NCBI RefSeq assembly: GCF_022539315.1
Contig: NC_066333.1
Span: forward strand, 13,076,501 to 13,140,500
DNA from: Serinus canaria
Taxonomy: Eukaryota > Chordata > Aves > Passeriformes > Fringillidae
Reading direction: 5' to 3'
DNA: 64,000 bases
Shown: positions 37,901 through 48,090 of the stretch, piece after piece
How the letters are laid out: each line of letters opens with the position of its first letter
Numbering within the stretch: the first letter of the stretch is position 1
Position numbers and translations under genes: made by a program
Notes under the pieces: generated by a model
The model's input: the letters and a program-made list of their open reading frames with translations, nothing else
Told to the model about the DNA's origin: nothing
Database searches by the model: none

Positions 37901-38503
37901 CTCAGGACAGCCCCGAGCTGTGAGTGACTCCAGGTGCCACATTGGGAACAAACTCTGCCTTTACAGCTCCACTTCTTCCAAGTGATATTTCCCTATCCTC
38001 ATTTTGTAGCTCCCAATGACAAGGACAGAATTTTGATGAGGAGAACTAGCTCTCACAAAGTTTATTTGTAATTTTGATACCAAAAAAAACCCCCCAAAAA
38101 ACTCAAGGAATTATGTGCTATCACTTAAAACGGGAAATTAGCAGCAAATGGAGATCTCTTAAAGTCCCTAAAGTTGAGAAGACATCCTTTGTGTCATGGA
38201 GTACATGCTCAGTGCAATCAGCACGTTCTACACAGGTAATTACTTTTACTACTAATGGTGCCTCCCACTCAGATAAGATGTTCCAACACTACTTAATCAC
38301 AAAGCTTCATTATTGCTCCACCACCTACTGGGTAAAACAATTCACATGCTCTATTCAGCGACTCTCACAAATGAGAAAAATTTATGAATATGTGAGCAAA
38401 ACAGCACAGAGTCTACAGAGGAAGCACCACCCTGAATAATTGTAAAAGACCGTAGAAAGTTTGGAACATCTGCAGCTCTTTTTTCCCTTTTCCCAAAATA
38501 CTC
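34907..38503. other. non-coding unique sequence, no gene seen
   Basis: Largely AT-rich with short A and T runs (for example A10 near 36839-36849), and GC-richer patches at about 37060-37250 and 37740-37930. Open frames are short and unrecognised. Confidence 0.6.
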
Positions 38504-38519
38504 AAGAAGAAGAAGAAGA
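38504..38519. repeat. AAG trinucleotide repeat (about five units)
   Basis: Perfect AGA/AAG repeat of about 16 bases in AT-rich unique DNA. Short and unremarkable. Confidence 0.85.
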
Positions 38520-40944
38520 TTTACAAAAGCAAGAGAAAACCATCCCTTATGGTGAATTGAGACCCTGAAAGTGTTTTGGGGTTCTTCTGCTGAAGCTTCT
38601 GAAATTTTCTTGAGCCAGAACACAATGTGTAAAAATAGCTGCATTCATTGCAGTTTCATGTTTTATTTTTGGTATTATTTTTCATTCTTTTGTGCTAACA
38701 GCATGTTACAAATTGTTTTACTACTCAATGCATCAAGAACTGACAGAGAAAACAAGAATTAGGGAATAAAACCTCCCTCTTAGTAGGGTTTATAGACTCT
38801 TCTACATGGGTTCAAATGAAGAGCAGTGGTTTAGCTGGGGGATATTATGCAGAGTGTCCTGCACAGGGGATGGATTTTCAGGAGCACTCAATGAAAAAAA
38901 GCCAGCACAAATCACTTTAGAAATTACCTCAAAAAGACACATAGTGTCTTTACTTTTCATGGATGTAAAAGACAAGAAGGTGGTGTTAAGCATTAAGAGA
39001 AAAATTTGGGCCACTGAATGCAGCCTTGGAGACAGAGTGTAAGACTGGCAGCCCTTGACTTGTGCCCCAGGAAACAAGTTCCAGCAATTCCTACACATCC
39101 CAAGTGCTCCACCTGAGTTACATCTGTGCTACACCAAACACTAGACAGGCAGGAGTTTACAAAGGCTGAAGCTGTACCTACTATCTGTCTTCCTGTGTGT
39201 CCAGAACTATGGTAAAATCAAAAGAACCCAGATAATTCCCAGTTCCCAGATCACCTCCTGATTGTCCAAGAGGAAGCTGTGGCAAGAAAAGGATTTTCTC
39301 CCAGCACTCAAGAATAATCTCACTGAAGGATGGGAATTCTCAGTCATCAATGGGAAATCCAATCCTTTTGCAGCAAATTAAGGTGCATGCTGAAATCTGG
39401 AAGTCTGCACTTCCAGGAAGGCCAGCAAAACTCACAGCTGCATCTTCATTCCTGAGGAATATTAAATAACTATAAGGAAAAGGCTCATTTTGTGAGGTAG
39501 TGAACTGCCCATGGGAAAAGCCATCACATTTACATTGTTTACATTGCTGGGAGTCCCAATAAAACAGTGGGAAGACGTCTAACAGGGACAATGGGATTTA
39601 ACAAGCATTTTGCCTTTTTATTCTCTTTAAGTAGCATCTTTTCCTTGTGGATGGAAGAATAAGTGAGAAACGGGGCAGAATTTCCATTTATTTTGGTGAA
39701 AGATTAACATGTTAAATCAATGTCACGGTTCTGGACTACCTGGCTGGGTAAGTCTGAGTGTTGGATGGCCAGCAGGGCAGGAATGCTCCCAGCTCCCACC
39801 CCAACTGACCACTAGTGCAAACATTCCTTGCAGCTCTCTGTGTGGCCCTGTTGCACTAAGAAATGTATAAACATTTTTATTGACTCAGCCAGGAAGAACA
39901 ATCTGGCTCCGAGACCAACACTGAAGCAGGATTAACCAGACTCCTTCAAAAATCCTGATTTATGTTCACCATCGAAATCTTTTATTTTGGTTATTAGCAG
40001 ATGGATGGAGTTTTAATTTATTCACTTCATAGCACATCAGAATAACACAAGTTGCAGAGACAGCACCTGTTCAACAGTTCATGGTTAATGAAAGAAGAGG
40101 GATGGAAGTGTGTACACACATGCAGGATGGCTCCTAAAAACATGCAGTAATCCTCTGCAATATTCCTGTTGGGACAGGAGTCTCTCAGATGGAAAAATAG
40201 AAATTTTGGGGCTGCATAGCCCCAGGTTTTGTAAGGAGAAATGTAAGGGGCCACAGTAAATGAACTTTTTGAAATTGAAAGCAAAAGTGGGAATATATAG
40301 AACTTTTAGCTTGAGGAGTTGCAAATAAATTAATAAAGGTGATGTAGATTAAGGAGAGTATTAAACAGAGTTCATTGTCCATAAATATTGGCAGTGGTTA
40401 GCAGTCAAATGAGCAAAGCAGCAAATTTTAGCATTTTTCACCTTTCTTCTTTCAAATTAAAAGCTAAAAATAAACTGAAACAAAAAGTAGATGTTATTAT
40501 CATTTGAGACAACTAAACAATGAGATCTTTTTCTAACCAAGACATTGCTGTGAATTCCCCTTTTGGGGGCTGCAAGCTCACAGGTCTCATGTTCAGAGCT
40601 GACTGTGAGTTTGCACCAAGAGAGGTGAACTTACTGGTTAGGAAATTAAAGGAAATTTTTAAGCATGTGCATGTGGAGAGAAAAATAATTTAAGAAATCA
40701 AATATCCACATGCCTTTTTGGAAAAATAAATGTATGCATTTGGTTTTTTGCTAATCAAATGGAAAATTGTTTTGTTTTAATGATTTTGAAACTTCCCCAT
40801 CCCTCGAGCAAACAGTACCCATTACTTTAAACACCTCAGTGTCTAGTAATTGTTCACAAATGTGTCAGGCTACCAGTAATTTAAGTCCTGTCAGGAATAA
40901 ATCTCAGACACTCACTTCTTCCAGTCAGTGACTTGAAAAAAACC
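38520..40944. other. non-coding unique sequence, no gene seen
   Basis: AT-rich. A stretch at 39722-39935 begins TGTCACGG and ends CCAACA with a TATAAA-like word inside, which could be a degraded LTR, but no other LTR signal or target duplication supports it. No gene seen. Confidence 0.55.
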
Positions 40945-41240
40945 CGCCCACATGTCAGTTAGAAGGAGCTGCGCGCGGTGGCTTTGTTCGAGGCTGTGTA
41001 AACAGAAAGAGCTTCCTCCTTGCTAACAACTGTTTTCTAAACCCTATATAAATGTTTATGTGAACTATCCTACAACAGCATCTAAGGCAATAAAAAGCAG
41101 GCACGTAAAAAACAATCTGTGTTGTGCTCGTTGGCAATAAATGTACAGCCAGTGGAGGCTGTAGATCCAGTTGTGAATTATTTTCTTGCAGAGGTCTGAC
41201 CTCAAAACATTTAAATGTTAGACTGTAAATCAAAATGATA
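40945..41240. promoter_or_regulatory. candidate conserved element with retained CpGs
   Basis: An AT-rich block with a local cluster of CpGs (ACCCGCCC, TGCGCGCGGTGG, TTCGAGG) at 40945-41000, then CCTATATAAATG and isolated CpGs (GCACGTAAAA, GCTCGTTGG). There are no repeats or low complexity. The TATATAAA word could be a TATA box, but no exon is evident. CpG retention and texture suggest constraint; this is inference. Confidence 0.3.
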
Positions 41241-41798
41241 TACTTGTGCTATCTACAGATTATTCCCCAGTTTCTGAGTTCTGCTAAATACGTGGGTCTG
41301 AAAATACTTGCACATTAATATGTAAATAAGCACTCAGGTAGAGGTATATTCCAGGGAGATATAGGGGAAAGTCAAACAATCAAAATATATGAGTGGGCAT
41401 ATTTTCTCCCCTATGTTATTGTTCTCTGCAAGCCACTGGGGAGTAGCCACAACCTGATGTATGACTGATACAGCATAAGGAACACAAAAACACCGAAGAA
41501 CAGCTACAGGGAGAATTTTAAAAGACCAAACAAGGTAAAACCTGGAAAGCTTAAGGTCATGAAGTGACATGTTCACCTGACTGACACACTCAGAGTCACT
41601 AACTCTGAAATAAGGCACTCAAAGCCCTCATTCAGCTGTTCTGGAAGAGCCCCAGCTGTTTAAGTTTCCACCAACAAATTGTGCTAAGCACCAGGAGTTC
41701 TTCTGCCTTGCCCTTCTATTGCAGTTTTGGTCCATATTGTGACAATATACACAAGGTGAGTGTTGAATGTCCTTCTGAGTAAAGGTGTCCACATGGCC
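41241..41798. other. non-coding unique sequence, no gene seen
   Basis: AT-rich unique sequence leading up to the CR1 relic. Nothing else recognised. Confidence 0.6.
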
Positions 41799-41879
41799 TC
41801 ATTCCATAGGGGGTTGGAGAGGACCTTATGGATTCAGGGCTGCAATCACGTCTGCCTTAGGCAGGAGCTTCCCACTTAG
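41799..41879 (-). mobile_element. CR1 LINE 3'-end fragment, degenerate, antisense
   Basis: The plus strand follows the antisense CR1 3'-UTR in order: ATTCCATAGG (for the attctatga-type tail), GGGTTGGAGAGGACCTTATG (for ggttggaaaggaccttaaag), CTGCCTTAGGCAGGAGCTTC (for ctgccatgggcagggacac), then CCCACTTAG (for cccactag). CR1 is the dominant LINE of birds and its copies are usually truncated at the 5' end. This one has several mismatches and keeps only about 80 bases. It carries no reverse transcriptase sequence. It supports an avian or other sauropsid origin. Confidence 0.7.
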
Positions 41880-42190
41880 TGTGTTATATTTGCTTTCAGT
41901 GCAGGAAACTCCTGTTCAGAGCCCTCCATGGCCTGATTCCGAGTGGGGATTTGGGGAATTTTAACTCCTCCCACAGCAAAGCCCCCAGATGCTGCCCTCC
42001 ATCCCTGCAACAGTGAGTATCCTCCAGCCTTTCCTGCTGAAACTGTTCCACTTTGTCTCCACATTTGAATATTCGTTAGGAGAGAAACTGGAAGGGGACG
42101 CTCCCACATTCTGGAGCAGCAGCCCAGCCAGCAGCCCTAATCTGTCTGTCTATCTGCTCTCACCCCCTCTTTAATATCTCTCTATGCAAA
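41880..42190. other. non-coding unique sequence between CR1 and SINE relics
   Basis: The CR1 likeness stops at about 41879. The following 310 bases show no repeat family or coding signal. Confidence 0.5.
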
Positions 42191-42270
42191 GCAGAATGGT
42201 TTGGTGGTTACTCTGCTCTCCTGGGAGGTGGGAGAACTGGCTTTGAATCCAGTTAAGCAGAGGATGGTTC
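42191..42270 (+). repeat. ancient tRNA-derived SINE head fragment
   Basis: The segment has a tRNA-like head: TGGTTTGGTGGTTACTCTG (A-box region), then CTCCTGGGAGGTGGGAGAAC, and GGCTTTGAATCC at 42239-42250, close to the pol III B-box GGTTCGANTCC. The phrase 'gtggttag...ctcctgggaggtgggagac...ggttcaaatcc' is characteristic of old MIR-related SINEs common in turtles and crocodilians. The cloverleaf cannot be completed as a functional tRNA. The call rests on recalled family pattern. Confidence 0.55.
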
Positions 42271-44164
42271 CACGCTGCAGAGCAAAGCTGCTGGCAGGAT
42301 AGGGTGGGTTGGCTCCAGGCAGGGATACCTGGATGGGAACCCCAGCCAGACGTGCTTGAGCAGGCCAGAGGGCTTGGGTCTCTCTCTGCTGGCTGCTTTG
42401 GATGCCTGGTTGAGACTCCTGGAATTTTCAGCTTTCTTTGAGATCTCTGCATTCCCAAATATTAACCTGGTTGGGCTACAGACCAACTGAGCCAAAACCT
42501 TCACTGAGACCTCAGGGAGTTTGCACATGAAATCCTTCATGTGTGCCCCAAAACCCCACTGAGTCCCCCTGGACTTTGTGAGGCACAGGCTGAGATCCCC
42601 CTGAAATTTCCTGGTGACTGTTTTACAGATAAGCGTTAGTCAAACAATCTGGGAACAAATCTGGCACTGCAGGAACAAATAATAAGGAAGAACTGGCACA
42701 AAGAAAGGGAAATGGCAATGACTGCTCAAACTGAAGCCTCCTGTAGCTAAAAATGTTTGTCCATGCCAGCATACATCTTCTAGGATTGAGGCCTGAGCTT
42801 CCCAGCTTGGGAAATGCTCTGAATTCAAGTGTAAAGGAACTTTTTTGGAGGAGGGAAGGCAGGATCTGGCCCTAACCTTTCAGCCAGAATGACTCACCCT
42901 CCATTGTGCTCCATTTCTTTCTGGTGGATCGTATTATATTGTCGGATGAAAGGAATATGATGTTTGGCAGAGGGAAAAATACAGACAAACAGGGAGAGCA
43001 GATGAGGTGCTGCAGTTTAAATTGTGCTTTTCAGTTTTTATGTATCATAACTGTATGCAAGGATGCCCTGGAGCTACAATATGAGAAGAGCACTTTAAGA
43101 GGAACCAACATAAAGAAACAAATAGCATTAAATGACATAAGTGTAGCACCTACTTATCTTGCAGAGATGGAGGAGATTGGAAACAGTACAAACACTACTG
43201 GGCTCTACAAAGAGGATTTTGAAACCTAAGCATGCACACACTTAGGAGATGTATTTATGAGACAGATGCAAGGCTAGAGTAGAAATATATTCATATACAC
43301 TCTGTAAGAACAAGAGAGAATGGGAGGGACACAGGAAAGAAATATTAAGGGAAAAGTTTCATCGAGAATTTTTGCTTGGAATTTTCACAAGTATCCAAGC
43401 AAGCTGGAAGCTGCCTCCTAATTTTATTCTTCTCTGTATTCTCTCTAGGCAATCTCTCAACCATCCTTCTGTTAATGCTTCTACCATTGGCTCCCAGCTG
43501 CAATAATTTTGTGTTGTTAGGAGTGGGACCTATGAGCAAATGAAAAAGCTGGGGGAAGGGGAGTTGCTGGAGATCACAGGGTACAAAATAAACCCTGCAT
43601 TTTGAGTTTGAGCCTTGATTGCACCAATATATTCAGGATAATTTGGGACTGCTTTCCTCTCATGGATTTGAGTTACGGGAGAAGCTTAATGGAGAAGGAA
43701 AATACGGAGATGCAACTGCAGCCTCCAACACTCCATGAGGGAAGAGGAAAGGCTGTGAAGCCATCCCTCCCCTGAGCAGTGCAGAAAGCCATGGAGGGTG
43801 TCCCACACTGTGGAACAGTCCTGAACACCTCAGCACAGGAGATCAGGCTTTGGACATTCCCAAGGGAGCAGGGCTGGAGGAGAGCTGGGTGCTGCACAGT
43901 CACATGGAGCTGGACAATAAATCCTCCAGAGATGAGGAAAGTCTACCAAGTTTAACTACTTAGCTCCTCATGCAAAATACTTTAAAGGTTTGGTTTGTTG
44001 GGTTTTTTTCTTTTTCCACTGAAAAGAATGATGTTTCCTCAAGGAAAACCAATTTGTCAGTGAGCAAAAATATTCTGTGTGGACAGGCCTGTAACCCCTT
44101 TAATTCCCAGCCCTTGAAGGGTGAAACCTTTGCTAAATCTCTCAGGGTTCCAGAGCAACCCCTC
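42271..44164. other. non-coding unique sequence, no gene seen
   Basis: Unique DNA with mixed composition. Short open frames on both strands, up to about 107 codons, none recognisable. Confidence 0.6.
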
Positions 44165-44180
44165 AAACCCCGCGGGGTTT
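44165..44180. repeat. perfect 16-bp palindrome
   Basis: AAACCCCGCGGGGTTT is its own reverse complement and contains CCGCGG. Long CpG-containing perfect palindromes are rare in such AT-rich DNA. It could bind a symmetric dimeric factor. It lies about 90 bases before a CpG-retaining block. Confidence 0.9.
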
Positions 44181-44259
44181 GCCCCATTCCTGAGCTGACA
44201 AACACCACAAGCTGTGCTGTGCTCCAGCCTAGGTGAGATTAGATAAGGAATTTGTGCCT

Positions 44260-44420
44260 CTGCAAGGGGCTCTGCTCGTGTTTGCCACGGTGTGGAAAGA
44301 ACGGCCTGCGCTGAATGACGCCTGATGATGATTAATGTATTATTCTGCAGAGCATTAGGGTTTCTTTTCATTTGGACTGCATTGTTAGGAGTAAAATGTG
44401 ATAAAATGGCTGGAACTGTT
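44260..44420. promoter_or_regulatory. candidate conserved regulatory element
   Basis: Five CpGs fall between 44276 and 44322 (CTCGTG, CACGG, AACGGCC, TGCGCTG, GACGCC), followed by a homeodomain-rich part (GATGATGATTAATGTATTATTC). The word TGAATGACGCC resembles a half CRE. Non-repetitive, no open frame of note. Function is inferred from texture only. Confidence 0.3.
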
Positions 44421-46047
44421 TTCCACCCTACTTTCTGCCTTCCCCTAGGACTGATAAAAATAGCATTGGAAAAATTATTGAAAAGAAGAGAGAAAAAAGG
44501 ACCCTATTTTCTGCTAATGTAAGTGGGTCTAGCTCCCCTGAATTTAATGAAGCTTCATTCATTTATGGCTGAAAACAAATTTAAATAAACATTTATTTTT
44601 TTTATTTTTTTTCCTTTGTGATTGCTCTTTGCTTTTGTTCCTCCCTTGCTTTTAGGAGTTGAAAATATGGTAAATATGAAGAATTCAAATTTGATGTAAG
44701 CCAAAGCTGGAATCTCAGCCTGGATATTTTAAAATACTAAAGCGATCCTAGTAAATAACTCTCAGAAAGGCAATTAAAAAAAATATTGGGGGAAAAAATC
44801 ATGTTGGGAAAACATGTTTTGGTCAGAGAATCTGATAACCAGCTTTGTGTGTGAGGGAAAAATGTTACTAAAATTTTTAAAATTCTGTTTCTGAAAACAA
44901 TAGCAATCATGCTTTCTCATGCAGAAAGAAAAAATAAGTTTTCAATTTTTCTGTTTTTCCATGTATGACAAATATATTTTCTTCTTCCTTTAAAAGACCA
45001 AGGTCCTTATCTACAAATGTGCAAGAAGGCTCTATAGTCACTAATAAAATTCCCAGAAATTTCAAGTTTATTAGAACTTTCCTTATGTGCATCTGTCTTT
45101 CCTCTGCTAAAGTTGTTATTACATTTTTTATCATCAAACACTGTCCATGTTGCCAGCTCCTCTCCTTAAGTGCTCTAAAGTTTAGAGAACAAAGAAGACC
45201 AGAGTTAATCCTATCAGAAATTTTATCTGAAATCATTCAGATAAGCCAGAATTTGTTTGAGCTTTGCTTGGAGCAAGTGACAGAGTTTCAGACACAGTAA
45301 TTTGCTGTGTTTCCATTTAAAACAACTGATGCTTCCCACTTCTAATACACAGGAACATAAAATCCAGTTTTTTATCAGTTGTTTATCTCTGAGGATTGTG
45401 AAGTTATGGGGTTGCTGGAGTTTGATCTTTAGGCCGGTTAGGCAGGGCTTTGAATGCACAGCCACCACAATTCCACATCCATGTCAGGGTGCTGGATGTG
45501 TCGATGGGTAACTCCACATTTTTACAGAAAAATTATGTTTTCTTTGCACCTGCAGTTCTGGACACAGCTCCAGAAGAGAGCTCCATGAGTGATGGATGGA
45601 AGCTGTTCAAACATCCGAGCTCTGTGTTTACAGAAGCTACAACTGTTTTTTTCATCTGCTTTTTTCCTGTTTCCTACACAAGGAATACACTGGGAATAGA
45701 TGTCCACAAAGGCACTTGGGCAGCAGGAATGAGGTCCTGGAAGGTGCTGTTGGTGTTCAGGTGCACTGCTAATGTCACAGACGCTGCTGGAGAAGCTGAG
45801 CTCCTGCCTCCAGCCTCACCAGGCCGAGCAGGAGCCAGGAATAGCAGCCAGGATTTCCTGCCTTTCAGCCCAGCACATCGGGCTCTGCTGCCCCTCGTGC
45901 TGCTCCCAGCCTTGCCTCCAGCTGCTTTTGGAAGGAAACAGATGGAATTGTGCAGGCTCTGGGGGAGGGTACCTCACCAAGCTTGGTCTCTGCATGTCCA
46001 GGGGCAGAGGGAACTGCCCAAAGGGACCTGATGAGGGGCTGGAAGAG
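44421..46047. other. non-coding sequence, AT-rich then GC-richer, no gene seen
   Basis: AT-rich to about 45700, then GC-richer to about 46080. A 193-codon open frame (45450-46031, plus) crosses into the GC-richer patch and starts at a non-ATG-like context; it overlaps 140- and 107-codon frames in other frames and strands. None is recognisable. Confidence 0.55.
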
Positions 46048-46081
46048 GAATTCCCAGTGGTTAGGCCAGGACTGGGAATTC
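46048..46081. repeat. perfect inverted repeat, 11-bp arms, 12-bp loop
   Basis: GAATTCCCAGT at 46048-46058 is exactly reverse-complemented by ACTGGGAATTC at 46071-46081. It could form a small hairpin in RNA or a cruciform. No T run follows, and there is no miRNA-length stem. Confidence 0.9.
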
Positions 46082-46663
46082 TCTGCTCCTCACATCTACA
46101 CAGCACAACAGTCAATAACACTGATGGGGTTTGTACCAAAGCTGGGACAATGCTTAATTGTCCCCTTCAAACCTCAAGTACACATTTGGAGTAAAATGTT
46201 GAAAAACACAAGGAGCTAAGAAGTGCAATAGAGGTGTCTCTTCCTGGTCATTTAAGAGCACCCATTCCAACATTTTGGCATTCAAGTCTCACTCATTTGT
46301 AATTCACATCCAGTTTATTTTCTACCACTGGAAAAAAAACCCCAAAACTCTGATGAAGTAGAAAGGAAGTGCAAGGACTGTAACTAAAGCTGAACTACAG
46401 CAGAGAGAACTCTTCATTTCAGCTGGGTTTAAACTCCAGCTCAGTCATACTTGGCTCTTGTCAATTCATGTCAGATTCTTAATGTTATTTGATTTAGGAC
46501 AGCCCTGCTGCTGTCCACAGGCCTTGCCAGAGAAAAGAACACAAAATAAGTTCCAGGAAGGGGTTTGAGGGGAGTTGTGAGACCTGATTACTCAAAGATT
46601 CATTTTTTGACAATGAACAGGCTTAGGGATAAAATAACATTGGAGGACAAGAAATGTCACTAC
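46082..46663. other. non-coding unique sequence, no gene seen
   Basis: AT-leaning and non-repetitive. Nothing could be assigned. Confidence 0.6.
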
Positions 46664-46788
46664 GGACCTGAACCTGCAAATACTTATGGATGTGTTTCAA
46701 CTTTACTACTGTGGGTCCTGCTGAAATTAATGAGACTGCTCCAAGGGGTAAGGAAAAGCATATGCACAGGAATTTCCAGCATCAGAGA
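46664..46788. repeat. ancient palindromic MITE-like repeat relic
   Basis: The left arm reads CCTGAACCTGCAAATACTTA, then TGGATGTGTTTCAACTTTAC. The centre has GAAATTAATGAGACTGCTCC. The right arm reads AAGCATATGCACAGG and ATTTCCAGCATCAG, a decayed reverse complement of the left arm. The pattern 'gatcctgcaaa-acttatgcatgtgcttaactttac ... gaagtcaatgggact ... aagcacatgcataagtgtttgcaggatc' is one I recall from a widespread sauropsid repeat. The Repbase name is not certain. It helps place the sequence among sauropsids. Confidence 0.5.
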
Positions 46789-47110
46789 CGATGTGCTTAA
46801 GACGTGAAGAGTTCCAGGGCCTCAATTTGGGAGTACTCATATGCTTGTAGTTAAAACATGCAGGAACATTTGTAGCATTAGGGCCCAAAGTCTTTGCCTT
46901 GTAAATAACAGGAGGTGGGAACCTGAAGCCAACAAAGGCAAAGAGAAGGAAAAGAATCCCATGATCTCACACCAACTGGGGCAACAGCGACAATGCTCTG
47001 GTCAGGCTGGGAGTTACTGCTGCAGAGTAGAGTACTCCCTCCACTGAAATGGTGAATAAAGGTAAAATTAGGTGTATACTTAATTGCTTACCAGAACTGG
47101 AATGTGCAAC
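46789..47110. other. non-coding unique sequence, no gene seen
   Basis: Short unique segment between the MITE-like relic and the poly-T run. No feature seen. Confidence 0.6.
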
Positions 47111-47129
47111 TTTTTTTTTTTTTTTTTTT
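47111..47129. repeat. poly-T run, 19 bases
   Basis: Nineteen uninterrupted T. A minus-strand retroposed copy would lie to the right, but no target-site duplication of the left flank (GGAATGTGCAAC) and no recognisable gene copy were found there. Confidence 0.9.
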
Positions 47130-47829
47130 GAGTGCATTTGTTCCATTTTGAAGTGTCAGCTCAGTCTGACAAGATACAAGAGTCTGGAAAGATGAAAAGT
47201 CTTGGGTCCAGGGAATGGGAGCAATGTAGTCATTGCTGCTTGCCTCAGCAGAGAGGCAGACATGGGGCTGGTTTCACAGGGATCACTTCCAAATGTCAAG
47301 GAGACTGGAAAATTTTGAGATATTAGAATATGGGAATGTAAATTGGAAGATAGGGACTACATTAAATAATTTAATTCTTTCCTTATTTTTCTTTCCCGTT
47401 TAATACTGGCTTCAACATAATCAATCTCAATATAATGGGGTTTGATCCTTTGCAAGGTCAAGTTTTTATTTTTAACACCATTCCAAACATCACAGAGAAG
47501 AAAGAATTCTGGTATCTGAACAGAAAGCTACAGAGAGCAAATGGGCTAAATAACACTAAAATATTAGTTAACAGGAGCTTTGTTGTGCAGCACGACCCAA
47601 CAAACAGCAAACAGAAACATGTCCCTCACAAAAGCAATTTAAGCTCTCCTCAAAAATAAGATCCTTTGATTTTTCAGAGGCTTTGATAGGGTACAAGATT
47701 CTCAGATGTCTCAGAGAGGAGAAACACAAAAAGCCCTAGACAGATAATTTAATTCCAGAGCACCCACAGTTACCCTGCTCTGTTACAATGGAAGACAAAT
47801 TTTGTGGAAATAAGTATTTCATCTCCAGG
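47130..47829. other. non-coding unique sequence, no gene seen
   Basis: AT-rich unique sequence to the right of the poly-T run. Nothing recognisable. Confidence 0.6.
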
Positions 47830-48090
47830 AGCCACACGGATCTAAGAGCCTTTTCCTCGTGTGTTTACATTGCTTAAGTTCTTCATTTCCTCTGCCCGCA
47901 GCAGTGAATTGCACTGGAATTGAATGCACAGTAAAACTCCCATGTAGGAAAGGTTTATGCATTATGTTAAAAAGCTCTGCCTTGATAAATGGAGCCATTA
48001 GCATCTGGAATTCACTGCATGCGACGGGTCAGGCCATTCCGAAAACACTCCTTAAAAGTGTAACAAATTTGCTCAAATGCTAATGAGCTG
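47830..48090. promoter_or_regulatory. candidate conserved non-coding element
   Basis: A non-repetitive block that keeps CpGs in AT-leaning surroundings (CACACGGATC, TCCTCGTG, GCCCGCAG, GCATGCGACGGG, ATTCCGAAA) and has homeodomain-type words (GCCATTAGCATC, GCTAATGAGC). Short open frames run over it on both strands (47859-48083 plus; 47819-48004 minus), but neither is recognisable and neither shows splice sites I would trust. Confidence 0.3.

Noticed and set aside
39722..39935. Possible degraded LTR beginning TGTCACGG and ending CCAACA, with GTATAAAC inside
   Set aside because: TG...CA ends and a weak TATA-like word alone occur easily by chance. No CCAAT box, polyadenylation signal or target-site duplication was found.
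45450..46031. 193-codon plus-strand open frame
   Set aside because: It crosses an abrupt change in composition, overlaps frames on both strands, and its translation shows no family resemblance.
47111..47330. Poly-T run as the tail of a minus-strand processed pseudogene
   Set aside because: No target-site duplication and no recognisable parent coding sequence to the right. The same applies to the poly-T at 17174 and the poly-A at 56412.
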